From Streptomyces sp. MspMP-M5 (lineage in GTDB: Bacteria; Actinomycetota; Actinomycetes; Streptomycetales; Streptomycetaceae): a stretch of DNA of 64,000 bases. Of this stretch, positions 1-8,478 are shown piece after piece; within the stretch, counting starts at the first letter, position 1, and every line of letters starts with the position of its first letter. The stretch covers positions 1 to 64,000 of the forward strand of contig NZ_KB891895.1 of the NCBI RefSeq assembly GCF_000373585.1, given 5' to 3'. A program made the translations under genes and the position numbers. Under the pieces are notes generated by a model that searched no databases, had not been told where the DNA came from, and saw nothing but the letters and a program-made list of their open reading frames with translations.

Positions 1-670
1 GGGGGGAGGTGAGGGAACGTGGGGGATGTGACAACTCGCCTCTGACACAAGGCAGTTGCCAGATTTCGAAGGATGCGGAATGGGGGGATTCAGGAAGAGA
101 CGAAGGCCACACGATGGCCTCTGTCACATGATGGACGGAAGTCGGCGGAGCGCAGCGCGATCCGTCGTGACGGTGCGGTCCGCGGCGTCGATCGGCTGCC
201 ACCCTGACAGCCGGGATCCGACGCACCGATTGTCGTCCGTAACGGCGATGGTACGGACGGCAGGTGTTTTGCAGGAGAAAGGCCGAGGGGGCCTCCGGGG
301 GCGGGTGCCGTGCGGGAAAACTTGTGGGAGTACCTGAAGTTCACCGCACCGGTTGTTGAGGATCTTCGTTGTATCGGCCCGTTGTCAAGGGGCGATTCGC
401 CGCTATGGGTATCGGTTCTGGCGTTCCGTCCGAATCCTGATGGCTCGTCGTGTCGGCCGGTTCGGTAAAGGTGTCGGAGTGTGTGTTCGCGTTCCTTAAA
501 ATCGCTCGACGCATGCGATACCTGTCGGTAACTTCGAGGAGTTCGCGAGTGCGGTGCCCGACACAACGGGGCACCTGCGGTCGTCGGCCATCGATGCCGC
601 GGCACTCGGCTCCCGCCTGCGGGGCCCCGGCCCCGCCCATGGGCCCAGGATCCCGACAGCAAGGAGCACG
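1..670. other. Upstream region without a convincing gene
   Basis: No frame here has coding character: the open frames are arginine/serine-rich shadows with no recognisable domain. The segment just before 671 holds the ribosome binding site of the lyase gene. The left part may belong to the promoter of that gene or to the end of a gene outside the window. I see no tRNA, clear terminator or repeat. Confidence 0.5.
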
Positions 671-1735
671 ATGCGTCCCCCCAGGCAGTTCCTCCAGCCG
701 CTGGCGGTCGGTGCCCCCGCACCGCTCGACCAGATCCCCGCCGTACCGACCCGCATGCTCCACTTCTTCGACCCGAGCAACGCCAAGATGGCGGCCAAGG
801 TGCCGGACCTCGCCAAGCGGGTGGACGTCCTGGTCGGCAACCTCGAAGATGGGGTGACCGCCGCGAACAAGGACGCCGCCCGGGCCGGCCTGGTACGGAT
901 CGCCAAGGAGGCTCCCTTATCGGAAAGCCAGTTGTGGACGCGGGTCAACGGCATCGACACGCCCTGGGGCCTGGACGACCTGCTCACCCTGGTCCCCGAG
1001 ATCGGCGACGTCCTCGACGTGGTGATCCTGCCGATGGTCCGCGGACCCGAGGACATCCACTACGTCGACCGGCTCCTGGCCCAGCTCGAAGCCCGCGCCG
1101 GGATCAGGCGCCCGATCCTGGTGCACGCCGTGCTGGAGACCGCGGGCGCCGTCGCCCGGGTCGAGGAGATCGCCGCGTCCAGTCCCCGGTTGCAGGGGAT
1201 GTCGTTGGGCCCGGCCGACCTCGCGGCGAGCCGGCGCATGAAGACGACCCGGGTGGGCGGCGGGCACCCCGGCTACCTCGTGCGCGCCGACCCCGTGGAC
1301 GGGGACATCCAGGGGCGGCGGCCCACTGCTCAGCAGGACCTGTGGCACTACACGCTCGCGCGCATGGTCGATGCCTGCACGGCCAACGGCGTCCTGCCCT
1401 ACTACGGGCCGTTCGGCGACATCAAGGACACCGTTGCCTGCGAGGACCAGTTCCGCAACGCCTTCCTCCTGGGGTGCGTCGGAGCCTGGAGTCTGCACCC
1501 GGCCCAGATCGACATCGCCCGCCGGGTCTTCAGCCCCACCGTCGAGGAGGTTGCCTGGGCACGGCGCGTGATCGAGCAGATGGGGGACGGGACGGGTGCC
1601 GTCATGGTCGACGGCACCATGCAGGACGACGCCACGGTGAAACAGTGCCACGTGATCGTCGAACTCGCCGCCGCACTGGAGAAGCGCGACCCTGAGCTGG
1701 CCGCGCGCTACGCGAACGGGAGCACCACCGCGTGA
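671..1735 (+). CDS. HpcH/HpaI aldolase / citrate lyase beta family protein (malyl-CoA lyase-like)
   Basis: A 354-aa TIM-barrel protein of the CitE/HpcH family, which cleaves or forms C-C bonds in (methyl)malyl-CoA-type substrates. Family landmarks are NLEDGV near the N-terminus, RVNGIDTPW (substrate arginine), the LETAGAV segment with the metal-ligand glutamate, and GPADLAA with the second acidic ligand. The start is chosen at ATG 671 because AAGGAG (661-666) precedes it; an open frame extends upstream to 554 but looks non-coding. Codon 83 is a TTA (917-919), so translation may depend on bldA tRNA. It converges on mtnC. It is not PEP mutase: the PepM motif is not seen. Exact substrate unknown; malyl-CoA or beta-methylmalyl-CoA lyase is the best guess. 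Confidence 0.85.
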   Translation: MRPPRQFLQPLAVGAPAPLDQIPAVPTRMLHFFDPSNAKMAAKVPDLAKRVDVLVGNLEDGVTAANKDAARAGLVRIAKEAPLSESQLWTRVNGIDTPWGLDDLLTLVPEIGDVLDVVILPMVRGPEDIHYVDRLLAQLEARAGIRRPILVHAVLETAGAVARVEEIAASSPRLQGMSLGPADLAASRRMKTTRVGGGHPGYLVRADPVDGDIQGRRPTAQQDLWHYTLARMVDACTANGVLPYYGPFGDIKDTVACEDQFRNAFLLGCVGAWSLHPAQIDIARRVFSPTVEEVAWARRVIEQMGDGTGAVMVDGTMQDDATVKQCHVIVELAAALEKRDPELAARYANGSTTA

Positions 1736-1751
1736 CCGACCCCACCGGGGT

Positions 1752-1776
1752 GACGCGGCCCTGCCTCGGCCGCGTC
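1752..1776. terminator. Hairpin between convergent genes
   Basis: A 9-bp perfect stem (GACGCGGCC at 1752-1760, GGCCGCGTC at 1768-1776) with a 7-nt loop lies in the 54-bp gap between the lyase gene and mtnC, which converge. It probably works as a bidirectional terminator; there is no T-tract, as is common in actinomycetes. Confidence 0.55.
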
Positions 1777-1789
1777 GATCCCCGCGTGG

Positions 1790-2572
1790 TCATGTCTGGG
1801 ATACCTCGTCCGTGGGGCCTGTGGGGTGAGTGCTGTTGGTGTCGTCCGGGTCTGTGGGGCGGTATGCCTGGAGCCGTACGTGGTCGAGTGAGAGCGAGGG
1901 CACCGAGGGGTGCCCCGGCACGATGGGGCCCCTCGGGTCACGGGCGCGCCGCACGCCGGCGGTGAGCCAGCCGGCGGCAGCCGCCGCGTCCAGTTCCTCC
2001 GCGACATCGCTGAGGAAGAGCGTGTGCGGGGGCTCGCCGCCGATGGCCCGGACGATCGCCCGATAGGATTCCGGCTCGCGCTTGGGCCCGGCCCGGTCCA
2101 GGTCGAAGTAGCCGAGCAGCAGATGCGTCAGGTCGCCGTGGTCGCTGTGGGCGAACCAGTCCCGCTGCGCACCCACCGAGCCGGACGAGTAGATGTGGAC
2201 GCCGATTCCGGCCGCGCGCCATCGGTCGAGTGCCTCGGGCACGTCCGGGTAGACGTGTCCGGTCAGCGTGCCGTCCGCGTAGCCCTGTGCCCAGATCAGT
2301 CCTTGGAGCCGCTTCAGCGGTGCCGCCTTGACGTCGGCGTCCGCCCAGGCCGTCAGGACGGCGATGGCTCCGGCGTCGTCGAGGTCAGGGGTGCCGGTCG
2401 AGTCCCGTACGGACTGCAGGATCTCGGCGTGCCGTGGGTCGTTGCGGTGCGTGGTGAACCAGTCGGCCAGGCGTTGGCGTGCGTAGGGGAAGAGGACGTC
2501 GTGTACGTGCGAGAGCGAGCCGGTGGTTCCCTCGATGTCGAGGACCACCGCCCGTACGGTTGCCGTGATCAC
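1790..2572 (-). CDS. mtnC: Acireductone synthase / enolase-phosphatase E1 (MtnC)
   Basis: A 260-aa HAD-superfamily enzyme of methionine salvage that converts 2,3-diketo-5-methylthiopentyl-1-phosphate to the acireductone. The N-terminal nucleophile motif LDIEGTTGSLSHV is diagnostic of E1 enolase-phosphatase, followed by HIYSSGS (motif 2) and LFLSDVAEELDAA (motif 4). The start is GTG 2572, which overlaps the mtnD stop in a GTGA, so the two are translationally coupled. A longer frame to 2890 is shadow sequence over mtnD. It is the last gene of the long minus-strand operon. Catalytic residues appear intact. Confidence 0.93.
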   Translation of the reverse strand: MITATVRAVVLDIEGTTGSLSHVHDVLFPYARQRLADWFTTHRNDPRHAEILQSVRDSTGTPDLDDAGAIAVLTAWADADVKAAPLKRLQGLIWAQGYADGTLTGHVYPDVPEALDRWRAAGIGVHIYSSGSVGAQRDWFAHSDHGDLTHLLLGYFDLDRAGPKREPESYRAIVRAIGGEPPHTLFLSDVAEELDAAAAAGWLTAGVRRARDPRGPIVPGHPSVPSLSLDHVRLQAYRPTDPDDTNSTHPTGPTDEVSQT

Positions 2573-3147
2573 AGGTCGGCCGCCGGCAGGGTCTCCAGGC
2601 CCGGGAACCGCCGCGCGATCGCGTCGCCGGTGAAGTCCCCTACCCAGCCGTCCTCCTCCTTGAAGAAGCGGATGGCGCAGAAGTCCGGGCGCGGCCCCAT
2701 GTCGAACCAGTGGCGGGTGCCGGCCGGGACCGACAGCAGGTCGCCGGCCTCGCACACCACCGCGTAGACCCGTCCGTGCACATGGAGGTAGAAGCAGCCG
2801 CGACCGTGTGCGAAGAAGCGCACCTCGTCCTCCGCGTGCCGGTGTTCGTCCAGGAACGCCGCGCGGGCCTTTGCCGCCTGTGCCTTCCACTCGGGTCCGT
2901 CCTGCGGAGACAACTGGGCGACGTCCACGACCCGCAGGCCCTCATCGGCGCACAACTGGTCGATGTCGGAGCGGTATTGGTTCAGGACGTCCTCTGCCGC
3001 CGTGCCCGGGACGATGACGCCGCGCAGCGGCCAGCGCCGGAACTCCACCTCACACACCCGCAGCGCCTCGGCGATCTCGGTCTCGTCACGTGTGTGGACG
3101 AGTACCTCGTCGGGCGCATCGTCCGGCATGACCTGCAACAGGGTCAT
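2569..3147 (-). CDS. mtnD: Acireductone dioxygenase (MtnD)
   Basis: A 192-aa cupin that oxidises acireductone to 2-oxo-4-methylthiobutanoate (Fe form) or to CO and methylthiopropionate (Ni form). The metal ligands His102, His104, Glu108 and His146 have exactly the ARD spacing (HRHAEDE and GTRHWF). ATG 3147 overlaps the mtnB stop in ATGA; upstream residues in the open frame are arginine-rich shadow. It sits between mtnB and mtnC, giving three consecutive salvage steps. The next salvage step, transamination, and the first steps (MTA phosphorylase, MTR-1-P isomerase) are not in the window. Confidence 0.95.
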   Translation of the reverse strand: MTLLQVMPDDAPDEVLVHTRDETEIAEALRVCEVEFRRWPLRGVIVPGTAAEDVLNQYRSDIDQLCADEGLRVVDVAQLSPQDGPEWKAQAAKARAAFLDEHRHAEDEVRFFAHGRGCFYLHVHGRVYAVVCEAGDLLSVPAGTRHWFDMGPRPDFCAIRFFKEEDGWVGDFTGDAIARRFPGLETLPAADL

Positions 3148-3857
3148 GAGCGGTCCCCTTTCGTCTCCGCGGCGGTGATGGTCGGCGCGAGCGCCGGCCG
3201 AGCGCCGAGCAGCAGCAACTGACAGATGGCTTCCAGGCATTCCAGGTGGTTTCTGGCTCGCGCCAGGTCGCTTCCCCAGGCGGTGATGCCATGGTCGGCG
3301 ATGAGCAGTCCGGGGGGTGCCTGGGGGTTGGCGGCCAGGTAGGCGGCCACCTCGTCGGCGATCCTGGGGACCTGGGGCCAGTTGGGGAACACCGGTAGTT
3401 CGGTGTGCGAGGGGTCCTGCAGTCCCAGTCCCTTGAGCAGTTCGAAGCGTTCGAGGAGCAGGGGGGCGACCTGTGCGCCGCCGGTGCGGGAGGCGACCGT
3501 GGTGGCGTGGGGTGCGTGCACGTGGATGACCGCGCCGGCGGCGGTGGAACGGTAGACGGCGGCGTGGATCGAAGTCTCCGCCGAGGCCCTCAGCGGGCCT
3601 TGGCGGACGGTCTCCCCGGTGCTCGCGCGTACGGCGACCATGTCGTTGGCGGTCAGTTCGCCCTTGTCCCGGCCGCTGCCGGTGATCAGGGCGTGGCCAT
3701 CCTGGCCGGGCAAGCGGGCGGAGAGGTTGCCGGAGGTGCCCGGCATCCAGCCACGCCGGTACAAGTCACGGGCCATCCGGGCGAGTTGGCCGGCGAGGAG
3801 TTCCGCCTGGCCGTGGCCCGCGGGGGCCGAGAGCGTCGGGTCCGATTCGAAAGTCAT
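3144..3857 (-). CDS. mtnB: Methylthioribulose-1-phosphate dehydratase (MtnB)
   Basis: A 237-aa class II aldolase/adducin-fold protein that dehydrates MTRu-1-P. Visible motifs are GTSGNLSARLPG, ITGSGRDKGEL and the zinc site HVHAPHATT; the ending LIADHGITAWG is typical of MtnB. ATG 3857 overlaps the stop of the upstream phosphoribosyltransferase fragment (ATGA), and its own stop overlaps mtnD. Fuculose-phosphate aldolase-like families share the fold, but the mtnB-mtnD-mtnC order makes MtnB clear. Confidence 0.93.
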   Translation of the reverse strand: MTFESDPTLSAPAGHGQAELLAGQLARMARDLYRRGWMPGTSGNLSARLPGQDGHALITGSGRDKGELTANDMVAVRASTGETVRQGPLRASAETSIHAAVYRSTAAGAVIHVHAPHATTVASRTGGAQVAPLLLERFELLKGLGLQDPSHTELPVFPNWPQVPRIADEVAAYLAANPQAPPGLLIADHGITAWGSDLARARNHLECLEAICQLLLLGARPALAPTITAAETKGDRS

Positions 3858-4177
3858 GGTCCCACCTCGCAGAGCGTGAGCAGACGGTGCACGGAGAGCC
3901 GTTCGGCTCCGCCGAGGCCGGACAGTTCGACGACGACGGCCAATCCCGCGACGTGGGCGGCGGATTCGGCGACCAACTGTGCGGCGTCGTCCAGTGTGCC
4001 ACCGGTGGCCGGCACCTCGTCCACGTAGAGCACCCGTTCCCCGGGGAGGGCGGCGCCCTTTTGGAGTTTGAGCCGGTCGTTGCCGTACTCCAACGCGTAG
4101 GGGGCCGTATGGAGGGAGCCGGGTAACTTGCCTGGCTTGCGGGCGAGCACCAGCGGGGTCGCGGTGCGGGCCGCCAC
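3854..4177 (-). CDS. Truncated adenine phosphoribosyltransferase-like protein
   Basis: A 107-aa reading frame matching only the C-terminal half of adenine phosphoribosyltransferase. It has ARKPGKLPG, the YALEYG segment and a PRPP-binding loop (VLYVDEVPATGGT). The family is usually about 170-180 aa, so roughly 70-80 N-terminal residues, including part of the fold, are missing. No N-terminal half is found in the other frames upstream; in-frame sequence above GTG 4177 is arginine-rich. Codon 18 is TTA (4126-4124). It is coupled to mtnB by an ATGA overlap. Adenine salvage would fit a pathway that releases methylthioadenosine, but this protein may be inactive or a remnant. Confidence 0.7.
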   Translation of the reverse strand: MAARTATPLVLARKPGKLPGSLHTAPYALEYGNDRLKLQKGAALPGERVLYVDEVPATGGTLDDAAQLVAESAAHVAGLAVVVELSGLGGAERLSVHRLLTLCEVGP

Positions 4178-4256
4178 CGCCTCTACACCATCGACACGCC
4201 CCCGCCGACGCCTGCCACGCCCTCTCCAGCCGAGCCGGCACTTTCTGCGAGTGTGC

Positions 4257-5525
4257 TCACCGGTCGGACAGCCCGCCGGTCAAAGTCCGAGGCTGGAGGG
4301 CGTCGAAGCGGTGCTGGTTGAAGGAGAGCATCTGGAGGAGGCGGTCGGCTGCTCCCCCTCGTTCGTCCGGTCGTGACTGCGCGGGGAGGGGCATGCCGCC
4401 CGTGGACGCCCACCGGAGGGAGCCGTCGCTGTCGATCGAGGTTCGCGTTTGGTTTCTGTTGTCCTGGTGGAGGCAGTAGGGAACGTCGAGCAGCCCGAGG
4501 CGGAATGCCTCGTGGAGGGACTCCCCCACCGTGCTCTTGAGGGAGAGCGTGGTGTTGATGAGGGCTGCGGCATCGTGAAGAACTTCGCTGCTTGGCAAGC
4601 GCGCGGAGCGAGGGACCCCGTGGGCGGCGTTCGCGGCGATGCGGAGGGCAGCGACATTCTCCGCGATGGTGGGGATCCGTTGGGATTCGACCGTCGTCTT
4701 GACGATGAGACGTTCGCAGCCGGAGGTTGCGGCAAGTTCGGCGCTCGCTCGAAGAAGCGCGGTGGCGCCGTCCGTGGTCTTCGGGTAGACACCCATGAAG
4801 GTGTAGAGGACCACGTGCCAGTCGATATCGACGAGGTGTTCCTCGGCGAGGGTACGCAGAGCCAGGATCGCGTCGAGGTCCTGCTGCGGATTTGCCTGCT
4901 GGGCGTAGCTGAGGGAAACGCTGCGGATGCCGTTCTCCACGAAGAAAAGGCATTCGAGGACGCTGAGGGCGACCAGAAGACTTGGTGGACACAGCTGGCC
5001 CAGCATGCAGCCACCGAAGGTCTCAAGGTGTGCGGAACCCTGCCCGCCGTCCGCAAGGATCTGGCATCCCTCTGCCCAGGCGTCGATGGATTCCCGCAGC
5101 GGCACCCTGCTGTAGGGCAGGCAATAGGAAACCGGACCTCCCTCGGAAACAGTGAGACCGAATCTGAGCATGGTCCGAAAGATTTCCTGCGGCTTTGGCG
5201 ATCCATGCCGGACTTGAACGGGGAAAGCATCCAGGTCCATGTCGCGTAACAGCAGGGAATTGCTCGAATCGGCGTGCGACACAAGCGGGTAGCCGTTGAG
5301 CGACTCGCCTGAAGCGATGGCTCGGCCGGCCCGCAGAAACTGCCCCGTGCGCGTGAAGCTGTCCAGGGTGACGGTCCCTACCACGCGAGGGCCGGCGCCG
5401 CGGGTCGCATCGAGACCGGCTCGCATGAGTTCAGGGCTCGCGAAGCCCATGCGGGGTTGAACAACCAGTTCGCCCCGGTTCCTCGCCTCGGCGATATACG
5501 CGCCGAAGTTGGATATCTTCGACAT
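4257..5525 (-). CDS. glmE: B12-dependent glutamate mutase, epsilon (catalytic) subunit
   Basis: A 422-aa TIM-barrel subunit of methylaspartate mutase, which rearranges L-glutamate to (2S,3S)-3-methylaspartate by a radical route. Highly conserved stretches are present: VVQPRMGF, LDSFTRTG, LNGYPLVSH, QVRHGSPKP, EGGPVSYCLPYSR, FGGCMLGQLCPPS and YTFMGVYPKT. It is somewhat shorter than clostridial GlmE (about 480 aa). ATG 5525 is preferred (AAGGA about 12 nt upstream); a TTG at 5537 is possible. Codon 93 is TTA (5249-5247). It follows the small subunit by 15 nt. In known antibiotic clusters this pair supplies 3-methylaspartate or its decarboxylation product. Confidence 0.93.
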   Translation of the reverse strand: MSKISNFGAYIAEARNRGELVVQPRMGFASPELMRAGLDATRGAGPRVVGTVTLDSFTRTGQFLRAGRAIASGESLNGYPLVSHADSSNSLLLRDMDLDAFPVQVRHGSPKPQEIFRTMLRFGLTVSEGGPVSYCLPYSRVPLRESIDAWAEGCQILADGGQGSAHLETFGGCMLGQLCPPSLLVALSVLECLFFVENGIRSVSLSYAQQANPQQDLDAILALRTLAEEHLVDIDWHVVLYTFMGVYPKTTDGATALLRASAELAATSGCERLIVKTTVESQRIPTIAENVAALRIAANAAHGVPRSARLPSSEVLHDAAALINTTLSLKSTVGESLHEAFRLGLLDVPYCLHQDNRNQTRTSIDSDGSLRWASTGGMPLPAQSRPDERGGAADRLLQMLSFNQHRFDALQPRTLTGGLSDR

Positions 5526-5540
5526 ACCGATTGCCAATCC

Positions 5541-5978
5541 TTAAGCCGCGTTCGCCGTTGAACTTGCCGAAAAGCCGGACAGGTACGCGTGGAACGTATC
5601 GACGGCCGTCTCTCCGACGAACACCTCGGCAAAGCCCATATCGCGTAGGCGCCGCACTTCGTCGTCGCCGACCTCTCCGTGGGTGTGGAGCTTGCCACCG
5701 AGGACGACGGGCGGACGGACTCGCTCCGGCACGTGAAGGACGGCGTCGAGCAGGGCAGGAGCCTCAAGGAGGCCATGGCCGTTGACGGTGCTGACCAGGA
5801 GGAGGTCGACATCCGACTCGGCGAGGGACTCGACCACGAGTCCGATCGGTGTGCAGGGGCCGAGATTGATCACCTGCCACCCACGCTCTTCGAGGAGGAG
5901 CTGCAGGTAGACCAGGTTCCAAGTGTGGGCGTCAGACGTGACGGTGGTGACAACCGCCACAGGGGGCCGAGAACTCAT
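5541..5978 (-). CDS. glmS: Glutamate mutase, sigma (B12-binding) subunit
   Basis: A 145-aa Rossmann-like cobalamin-binding subunit. The B12 loop reads D16-A-H18-T-W-N21, so the lower-ligand Asp and His of the DxHxxG motif are kept but the glycine is asparagine. Later segments (LLLVSTVNGHG and VVLGGKLHTHGEV) match the rest of the family. Its start overlaps the MFS stop (ATGA), and glmE follows directly, so both subunits should be made together. The small size rules out a B12-dependent methyltransferase. Confidence 0.9.
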   Translation of the reverse strand: MSSRPPVAVVTTVTSDAHTWNLVYLQLLLEERGWQVINLGPCTPIGLVVESLAESDVDLLLVSTVNGHGLLEAPALLDAVLHVPERVRPPVVLGGKLHTHGEVGDDEVRRLRDMGFAEVFVGETAVDTFHAYLSGFSASSTANAA

Positions 5979-7201
5979 GAGCGGGCTATCTCCTTGTCGT
6001 GGGGGCCGGCCGACGGCGCTTCGTCGGCGTTGCGCAGCACCGGGGTCATCGCGATACCGGCGAGCGCGAACGTCGCACCGAGACAGACCCAGCCGATCGT
6101 TCCGTTCTCGATGACCAGGGTCGAAATGACGAAGGGGGCAACCATCTGGGAGAACGCGAATCCGGTGGTGAAGAGTCCCTGGTACTGGCCGTTCTGGCCG
6201 GAAGGAGCGAGGTCAATGCTGATGACCCAGCCGGCTGCCGACTGGATGATCTCTCCGTAGAGATGGAGACCTGCCGCGACGAGCAAGAGGACACCGGCAC
6301 CGACTCCGGAAACGCCGTTCGTCAGGCCCGTGAGAACGCAGGTGCCGAGGAACAGGAAGCCGGCCAGCCGCCACGACCGCCGCGCCGAGTCGAGCGTTCC
6401 GATCCTGCGTGACGCGGATACCTGAAACAGGACGCAGCCCACGGTGTTGAAGAGAATCAGCACCGCTGTCATCCAGTGCGGGGCACTGGTGTACTGCACG
6501 ATCCACAAAGGGAATCCGATGTCGAGCATGGCGAAATGGATCACCATGATCATGTTCACCATCGTGGCGGCCACATACCGCCGGTCCCGCAGAACCGGCA
6601 GCTTGGAGGCGCCGGGCTTCACCGGCACGGCCGCGATGCGAGGCAGCGCGAAGAGGATGAGACCGCAGATGAGATAGGACACCGCGTTGAAGCCGATCAC
6701 GGCCAGGTAGGCCCCTCGGGTGTCGACCCAGATCGCCAGGCCGGCGATACCGCTGCCGATCGCGACCCCCAGATTGCCGATCGTGCGGATCTGGGCCCTC
6801 GCCAGGGTCGCGTCTTCACCGGCGGTCAGGGTCGAAAGAACCGCCTGTCGCGCCGCGTAGGCGCCTCTCTCGATGAACGTGAACACGACGGCGACCGCCG
6901 TGAATTGCACGAATCCGTCGACCACCAGGAAGCACACGGCGGCCAGCGCGCTGAGGATCAGGAGCACGGCGGCCACGTCGCGCTGGCCCCGCCGATCAGC
7001 GAGGTGCCCGAACGGGACACCGGAGAGGAGGCCGGTGGCACCGGCGATCGTGAGTCCCACGCCGAGCTGGCCGGGCGTCACCCCCGCGAACTTGGTGAAA
7101 TACAGCGCCGAGGAGGCCATGAAGGCGCCTCGGCCCAGCAGGTTGAAGAAGACGGCGATGCCCAGGAGGCGGACACTGGTCGACATGGATCGCAGCATCA
7201 C
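5975..7201 (-). CDS. MFS transporter
   Basis: A 408-aa protein with about 12 hydrophobic segments and the MFS loop signature GVPFGHLADRRGQRD between segments 2 and 3. It starts at an ATGATG on the stop of the upstream ATP-grasp gene (overlap 7198-7201) and ends overlapping glmS. Position inside a biosynthetic operon suggests export of, and self-resistance to, the product. The substrate cannot be read from the sequence. Confidence 0.87.
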   Translation of the reverse strand: MMLRSMSTSVRLLGIAVFFNLLGRGAFMASSALYFTKFAGVTPGQLGVGLTIAGATGLLSGVPFGHLADRRGQRDVAAVLLILSALAAVCFLVVDGFVQFTAVAVVFTFIERGAYAARQAVLSTLTAGEDATLARAQIRTIGNLGVAIGSGIAGLAIWVDTRGAYLAVIGFNAVSYLICGLILFALPRIAAVPVKPGASKLPVLRDRRYVAATMVNMIMVIHFAMLDIGFPLWIVQYTSAPHWMTAVLILFNTVGCVLFQVSASRRIGTLDSARRSWRLAGFLFLGTCVLTGLTNGVSGVGAGVLLLVAAGLHLYGEIIQSAAGWVISIDLAPSGQNGQYQGLFTTGFAFSQMVAPFVISTLVIENGTIGWVCLGATFALAGIAMTPVLRNADEAPSAGPHDKEIARS

Positions 7202-8478
7202 GGGCGGCGCTCCGGTTCCTCGTCGAGGTCGAAGGTGAGCGAGTCCACTGCCGCCCGAGCACGCTCGGCGGCTTCCTCCGGCGTCGCGCCGAGCGCCCAG
7301 GCGAACGCGAGCCGTGCGAGCGAACCGGTGAGATCGCCGACCTGCTCACCGACACCGGCAACAGCGGCGACCTCCGCCACGCCGGGCATCCGCTGAGCTT
7401 CCTCGATGCCGTGGACTGCGGTGAGCACGCCCCGCCGGTCAGCACACCGGTACCGGATCGCTGCGAACTCCGCGCGTTCGCCGCTGCGGTGACGCTTCAT
7501 CGCCTCCTCGATCTCCGCGGTGATCGAGTGGCCGACCGCCTGACGAGCCCAGGTCTTCTGGATATCGATCCCCGTCGCGGCCGCGAGCATGTTGGGGATC
7601 CGGTCGCCGCCGTAGCGCAGATGGGTTTCGATGATCCGGACACCGTCCTCGGTGAGGATCACCTCGGTGTGGGTCGCGCCGTCCCGGATCTCAAGCGCGT
7701 CCAGCATCCGGCGCACGGTGTCGGCGATGGCCGCCGCCTCCGCCTCGGGAAGCGGAGCCGGCACCAGGTGCCCGACTTCGACGAAGCTGTTCTGATCGAT
7801 GGACTTTTGGGTGATCCCCGCTACGAAGTGCCGGCCTGTCTCGCTGACGCACTCGACGCTGAACTCCCGGCCCTGGTGGAAAGGCTCGACTATGAGCTCT
7901 TCCGCGTCCAGGCCCGAGGTTCCCTCCATGCTCCACGTGAATGCCTGAGGGACGTCCGCCGGGGACGTCAGTTTGCTGATGCCCCGGCTTCCGATACCTC
8001 CTGCGGGCTTGCAAATTACCGGGTACCCCAACTCCCCAGCCACCTGGGCGAGTTCGTCCGCACCGTGGACCCTCCTCGCGGGAGTGTCGTCGACACCCGT
8101 CTCGCCCAGGCGGGCGCGCATGAGGTACTTGTCGGTGACCCACTGAGCGGTTTGCTCGGAGTAGCACCGCAACCCCAGCTTCTCGGCGATGTATCCGGTC
8201 TTGTCCGCGTCCGACTCGGTGAAATTGACGATCGCGTCGATGCGGTCGTGTTCATGGATGGTCCGGGCGATGCCCAGCCATTCCTCCCGACTGGTCGCAC
8301 GATCGAGGATCAGCAGCCGGTGCAGGTCCTTCCTGTCCCAGACCTTGCCCTCGACCTCCGACCGGCAGAGCACGCTGATCCGAAGTCCGGGAGCGGCCTG
8401 GAAGCAGTTCCGCGGGACCTCACGTGCTCCACCGATCATGAGAAGGTGTCCGGCAACCGCTGCTGCTCCCTCACGCAT
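7198..8478 (-). CDS. ATP-grasp carboxylate-amine ligase (second)
   Basis: A 426-aa ATP-grasp protein of the amino-acid/dipeptide ligase type, expected to activate a carboxylate as acyl phosphate and join it to an amine. Seen are the pre-grasp N-domain, the nucleotide-binding stretch YPVICKPAGGIGSRGISKL, the EELIVEPFHQGREFSVECV strand and the Mg-binding TEVILTEDG...IIETHLRYGGDRIP end. ATG 8478 overlaps the preceding gene by 8 bases; the 22 residues upstream in the open frame are probably not translated. With the neighbouring ATP-grasp gene it could build a di- or tripeptide containing 3-methylaspartate. Confidence 0.88.
   Translation of the reverse strand: MREGAAAVAGHLLMIGGAREVPRNCFQAAPGLRISVLCRSEVEGKVWDRKDLHRLLILDRATSREEWLGIARTIHEHDRIDAIVNFTESDADKTGYIAEKLGLRCYSEQTAQWVTDKYLMRARLGETGVDDTPARRVHGADELAQVAGELGYPVICKPAGGIGSRGISKLTSPADVPQAFTWSMEGTSGLDAEELIVEPFHQGREFSVECVSETGRHFVAGITQKSIDQNSFVEVGHLVPAPLPEAEAAAIADTVRRMLDALEIRDGATHTEVILTEDGVRIIETHLRYGGDRIPNMLAAATGIDIQKTWARQAVGHSITAEIEEAMKRHRSGERAEFAAIRYRCADRRGVLTAVHGIEEAQRMPGVAEVAAVAGVGEQVGDLTGSLARLAFAWALGATPEEAAERARAAVDSLTFDLDEEPERRP

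Noticed and set aside
917-1651. Minus-strand open frame over the lyase gene, and many similar long Arg/Pro/Gly-rich frames opposite real genes
   Set aside because: They follow from high G+C codon bias opposite real genes and show no domain, ribosome site or codon logic.
671-1735. Lyase gene as a PEP mutase for the PntC-like pathway
   Set aside because: The residues fit the CitE/HpcH group (RVNG, LETAGA, GPADLA); the EDK-type PepM signature is not present.
1910-2767. Plus-strand frame over mtnC
   Set aside because: The minus strand encodes mtnC and mtnD with conserved motifs; the plus frame is a shadow.
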